DNA from: Laccaria trichodermophora
Lineage: Eukaryota > Basidiomycota > Agaricomycetes > Agaricales > Hydnangiaceae
Reading direction: 5' to 3'
Assembly (NCBI GenBank): GCA_018417955.1
Contig: JACTVC010000008.1
Span: forward strand, 1,302,001-1,366,000
DNA: 64,000 nt
Part shown: positions 59,601-64,000 of the stretch, in pieces
How the letters are laid out: every line of letters starts with the position of its first letter
How positions within the stretch are numbered: the first letter of the stretch is position 1
Position numbers and translations under genes: made by a program
The notes under the pieces: generated by a model
Seen by the model: only the letters and a program-made list of their open reading frames with translations
Told to the model about the DNA's origin: nothing
The model's database searches: none

Positions 59601-61370
59601 GGGTATGATGAGCTCCCCGAACGTTCAGCCACCCGAAGTCGCTCAGCAGTCAAAGCAGCACTAGCTAAGCTAGAAAAGGACGCCGTAAGCCACTATTGGA
59701 AGGAAGAGGATTCTAGTGCTGAGGCTGAACCGAAAATGAGGTGGATCTGTCGACAGGTTATTGGCTTCTTGGAACCTTTAGCTCCAAACCTGGTTGGTCA
59801 ATGGGGCTCCTTGGCCTTAATTTGGGGGACATCGTGCTCAATCCGAGCTATTGCTTTTCGATCTCTCCAGACTTTTAGAGCACTTATGCCTCGTGTTAAG
59901 AAGGCCGATCTCGCTCTGCTGCTGGGTCGCCTTTCAAATACTGTTGCTGCATCAGACAAAAACATTCAATCTTTTACCTCCGAAATCTTCTTGACTCTCA
60001 GTGCTATTGCGAATACCGATGACCTCGATAAATCGCTTCTTCCTCAGCTATTCTGGTGTGCAGTTGCTTGTTTGTCCACGACCGTTGAACGGGAATTTAC
60101 GCAGACTCTTTCTCTCCTCGATATCCTACTCCGGAAGGTTGATTTACACGACGAGGGTGTTGTGGATTTTTTGCTGTCTCAGCGCCCGAGTGACTGGAAA
60201 GGCTCGCCTTACCTTCAGCCAGCCTTACTGAAGGGGTTGCGGTCATCGACCACCTCCGCCATGACCATGAACATCTTGCGAACCCTTGCAAAAGTCCATG
60301 ACGATCGCCTCGTTGACCCTTCTGAGGGACGTGTGCGGGATTTGTACACAGCAGCCCTGCCATGGTGTCTGTATGCAATGGACCAGCAAGACACCTCTCT
60401 GGGTGAGTTTGCGGAGGACATTGGCATTCTTTCAGCCAAGGAGGGAAAGCAAAGCATCCAAAAGATAATGAATTCCTTTGCAAAAGGTCATTTTAGGACA
60501 CGGGATGACTTTCTTCGCCAATCGGTATCCAGTCTTCGAGAGTATTACGGCCTTCACAACTGGACCGAAATCGTGACCTTGCTACTTGGACTTGTTCTGA
60601 ACAAAGAATCCTGGCTGAGAATACAAGCGATGCAAATCTTGAAAGTGTTTTTCCAGCAAAGAGGAACACGCAACCCCATGGGACTTCTTGATTCAGAGCT
60701 TCTCATGCCGCTCCTTCGCCTTCTTGAAACCGATCTCGCCCCACAGGCCCTCGACGTCTTGGAGGAACCTATGGCAATGTCCGGCGGCCCAGCTGCCCGG
60801 CATGTTCTACGCATGAGTATGCACGTTGGCAACCTTCCGTTGAAACACGACGCAGACTCGTTTACGACAGTATTCGGGGTTCCTGAAGAGTCTGGATGGT
60901 CCATTGCTCAAGCTGACGTTCTTCAGGGGAATTGCCGCGATAATATGCTGGCAGTATTCGATACATGCTCCATGCCGTCAAGGCCGTCTCGCATTGAATT
61001 CGAACCTGAGGTTTCAGCGCTGGCTTCCGTAGAAACTCGCGTAACGGAGGATCTTGGCGGCCTGGTTAAAAACCTACATGACCTCAACAACTACTTCCAA
61101 GCAGGCGATCCAACCCAAGCTGGGGACCCTCTCCCTCTGCCAACACGAAGACTAGAAGCTCGCATTGCCGCCATTCTCGCCAAATCGACAGCCTCAGAAA
61201 CTGTCAATGACACCCCCCAAACGCCATTCCTCGATGTATTCCGAATAGGAGGATCGGAATACTTTGTAGACTCGGACGAAGATTCCGACAGCGATTCAGA
61301 CGTCGATGCATTCATTTTTGATTCCCCATACACCCAGAAAAGTACCCCAAACGGAGTTCGCCATCATTAG
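53700..61370 (+). CDS. pag1: Cell morphogenesis protein PAG1/Tao3/Mor2 (Furry family)
   Basis: Giant HEAT-like scaffold of the RAM/MOR network that controls polarised growth and acts with an NDR kinase at growth sites. Nine exons: 53700-53730, 53777-54594, 54646-55109, 55163-55286, 55337-55474, 55529-55729, 55773-58250, 58301-58452, 58508-61370 (7,269 nt, 2,422 aa). The N-terminus (about 230 aa) is Ser/Thr/Pro-rich and disordered. The family block then starts with YALHATFLRFATSAEGKI, DPLLEVFMAPGVDVKFDETL and MNGILRLIWTYLYRCQESP. The second half keeps SLRYGTTHSEQILALW and MQILKVFFQQRGTRNPMG, and the protein ends in an acidic Ser/Asp tract. Length is typical for fungi. No lesion seen. Confidence 0.94.
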
Positions 61371-61531
61371 GATTTTTCAGACATTCGCTCGATATCTATT
61401 TAACTGCATTTTTTCCCCTCAATTCATCAAAAGTAACTGACATTATACATTATCGTACGTGTACCATAGCAACTTGTAAATTAGACTGCCCATCCATACT
61501 TACTGTCTGTCCATGTATCGTAATCATTACT
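61371..61531. other. Convergent intergenic region
   Basis: 161 bp between the 3' ends of PAG1 (plus) and MLH1 (minus). Confidence 0.4.
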
Positions 61532-64000
61532 TTAACACCGCTCGAAGACCTTGTAAAGGTCAGGGAGATTTGCTATTTGGACAACATCTCGATCAAGGAG
61601 TGATTTTGGCGCTAAAAGGTACCGACGCATGGCTGGGAAGAGAATATGTTGGATCTGCCACTGTTCGGCTTTCAGTTGATCAGCATGACTCTCAGATTCA
61701 GAGGGGTCTCGTAGCAAAGGAGACAGTGGAGTGTAGAAGTAGGCCAATTCTCGAAGAAAAGACTCGAAACATTCTTTTTCCGACGTCCAGTCCACCTGGG
61801 CGAAGTCACTCATTCAGCCTACGTAGAAGGAATTCGAAGGAAAGACGCAGATACCTGAGGTCCAAGACGCATCAAGAAACTTGGAAGGTTATCAAGATTT
61901 GGAATGTAATCCCGTAGTAGCAACGGGAGACTTTCAACAAGACCAGACTCCGAAATAGTGAGAGAGAAATATTCCGCCAACATCTCTCGTCGAGTCATAA
62001 GGATGTCTTCGATTCGCTGCCGTCAAGTCAGAACGTACGCATTGTGTAACATATGATGGAGTAACGTACATCTATGATTTGAGTTTTGCTCAATGGGCTG
62101 TCCTCCGTAGAGTTTTCAGCATTGACGGCAATTTCTATCATGTCCCGAAGGATTGGTGGAGGCTCCAATTTGAGGCGACTAAAATCGCCAAATTGGCGCA
62201 CTCCAAGTTGATAGAAGAGTTCATCACTATCCAGTTGTGTGTCACTTTGAGGAGCGGGGGCTAAGATGGACTTACGCTAGTGCAGCATGGTTAATGAGGT
62301 ACAGTTTGGTCGAATACTGGATCAGGGAGAGGCATCGTTGAAGATCAGCAATTCCAACAAAAGTATGTTTCTCGAGAATTTCGTTCAGCTCTGCGATATG
62401 AAGGTGATGAGGACGTAGAATAAAGAACACCACGATGATAAACGTACGTCTGTGTTTCCCTTTCACCAAAGCCTTTCTAAGGTCTTGAACAGAGGTGAGA
62501 AAACATTCAGATTCCTTGATGTCTCGAGACTTGGGTGTAGGGATTTGGGTATCTGAAGGGTTGGCCGAAGATTTCTCCAATTGAGCCGGATTAACAACGG
62601 GGAACATCGAATCCAGAGTTCTATCTTGAAGCGACGTTCTGACTTTGTGTTGGGAATAAGTCCGTTTCTTGTTTTCAATTCCAACTACAAAGAGGTCAGC
62701 ACTCAACCTTTTTGAATTTTTAGAACGCAACTGGACGATGAAGAAGCTGAGGCCTCAGGTCCGTCTTGTTCACGTTCTTGTTCTTTGCTTGGACGAGTTT
62801 TTGAGGAAGAATGCGTGTGACCAGAAAGACCTCCAGTTAGTAAGGTCTGGAAAGTTTTCAGAAAGATACAAGGCCGCAGGGAAAAATTTACTTGATACTC
62901 GAATGCTCTTGACTTTCCTTGAGCAGCCAAAGCTTGTTGGATCGCATCCGATACACGCTCAATGATGGTGTCCTCGTTCAAAAAGTGCACTTCTCGTTTT
63001 GTTGGATGCACATTGACATCTACAGCGCGAGGGTCGATGTTCAAGCTAGGATGGTTCAACCGACAATCCGACCTGCAAATCCGACTTGCACAGACCTTAG
63101 GTACACGAAAGGCGACGCGCCTTTCGGTAAAATGGTATGATAAACGGCTTCAAGAGAGCGTTTCATTCTGGGAGACTCCACCAAGCGATCTGACAACGCG
63201 TCATCAATTGTTATGGTCCCAGAAGATGACGACCTACGGTTGATAAATAATAGGAAGATCATCTTCTTTGCCTGATAATTTGTATTTGTGAAATAACTTT
63301 CAGCACTCCACGACTCAGATTCATCATTGTCTTCCTCGGAGTCACCATTCATCTCATCATCTTCCTCGTTGCCAGAGAGCTTTGGCTTTGGCTTGTCTTT
63401 AGACGAAACCTTCACGTTGATAAGTTCCTTCGCTATGCTGTGACCATAAAGTAATCGGATCGCATGAGACGTCCCTGAATCTGAAGGCGTAGAAAGATCA
63501 GGCGCTGCGGAACCGGCCTATAAATCAACACATGAATCAGGTAGAAAAAAAGAAGATAAAGAGAGTCACTTTTTTACAAAGGAAGGCAATCTTAGGGTTG
63601 TGAACAGAATATTTGGTGAGAACGTCTAGGATGCGGGCATACTCCTCCGATGTACTTCGAATACTGGAGAGACGCGTCGGAGTGTTGTAAAAAAGGTCTT
63701 CGATCTAAACCGACGTATTGATATAACGTGTGGAGAAGTTAAGCGACGACGCACGTTAATGATAGTCCCGTCGTTACCAGCACACGGTTTTGGGTCAGGT
63801 GTCTGTCCTGGCTTGGGTTCAACGAGAGCTCCGTCTAGGTAATAGGCCCTAATAATTGACGTGTTAACCCAGCCCCTGAAATTGGGAAAAGTACTGACTT
63901 CCAAGCGCATGTATCCGACTTAGTTTTGGTGATGACAGAGAGGTGCGCAACATGAGAGATGGACGCTAACGCCTCTCCTCTAAACCCATATGTAGCTATG
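61532..64000 (-). CDS. mlh1: DNA mismatch repair protein MLH1, 3' part
   Basis: MutL homologue, partner of PMS1 in mismatch repair; the 5' end is beyond 64000. Exons on the minus strand: 63899-64000, 63755-63848, 63570-63704, 63096-63517, 62892-63045, 62732-62846, 62448-62684, 62276-62390, 62070-62226, 61855-62016, 61532-61795. GHKL ATPase motif III ([11 protein letters not shown]) is near the edge. [43 protein letters not shown] (end of the N-terminal domain) and [10 protein letters not shown] follow. The C-terminal dimerisation domain has [15 protein letters not shown] and ends in FERC, the conserved MLH1 tail. An acidic insert ([18 protein letters not shown]) interrupts the transducer region. 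Looks intact. Confidence 0.94.

Noticed and set aside
62685..62731. An apparent 23-bp intron or frameshift in MLH1 (GTTGAGTGCTGACCTCTTTGTAG)
   Set aside because: Using the donor GTTGCG slightly upstream gives a normal 47-bp intron with correct phase and a good branch site, so no anomaly is needed.

Overview
The window is nuclear DNA of a filamentous basidiomycete, most likely a mushroom-forming Agaricomycete. The grounds are the many GT-AG introns of about 45-60 bp, the closely packed genes on both strands, the protein families (Sin3, Dna2, Rpn1, PAG1/Tao3, Mlh1, an agaric-type Crinkler-like P-loop protein), and Copia and hAT transposon remains. No bacterial-style operon, CRISPR array, rRNA or tRNA gene was recognised. 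Gene models were built by hand from reading frames and splice phase; where exon lengths are listed, the summed phase was checked.

Left block (1-8.4 kb), conserved: the 3' end of a 2-hydroxyacid dehydrogenase, a fungal protein of unknown function, the Sin3 corepressor and an aldehyde dehydrogenase. Right block (44-64 kb), conserved and dense: a large helical-repeat protein (carrying two frameshifts), mitochondrial ribosomal protein uS15m, proteasome subunit Rpn1, the cell-morphogenesis scaffold PAG1/Tao3/Mor2, and the 3' end of MLH1.

The middle (8.4-44 kb) is accessory and rearranged. It holds intact genes (HPM1-type histidine methyltransferase, Dna2 nuclease-helicase, several unknown proteins) among broken copies of other genes. 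A Crinkler-like gene of 995 codons is split by a 1,459-bp terminal-inverted-repeat element whose precise removal restores the frame. The 5' part of dna2 exists as a second, inverted, decayed copy on the other side of the HPM1 gene. A 6-kb hAT element with an 8-bp target duplication sits in an intron of that decayed copy and contains a 5'-truncated Copia retrotransposon. A VPS15 pseudogene carries an inserted SPA2 fragment that still has its intron. There are also remnants of spermidine synthase, an APH-like kinase and the HPM1 3' end, two copies of one TA-flanked MITE family, and a composite inverted repeat.

The intact housekeeping genes cover transcriptional repression (Sin3), replication and repair (Dna2, Mlh1), protein turnover (Rpn1), mitochondrial translation (uS15m) and polarity (PAG1). 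Nothing suggests they form one pathway; they look like background genes around a stretch that collects duplicated gene fragments and transposons.
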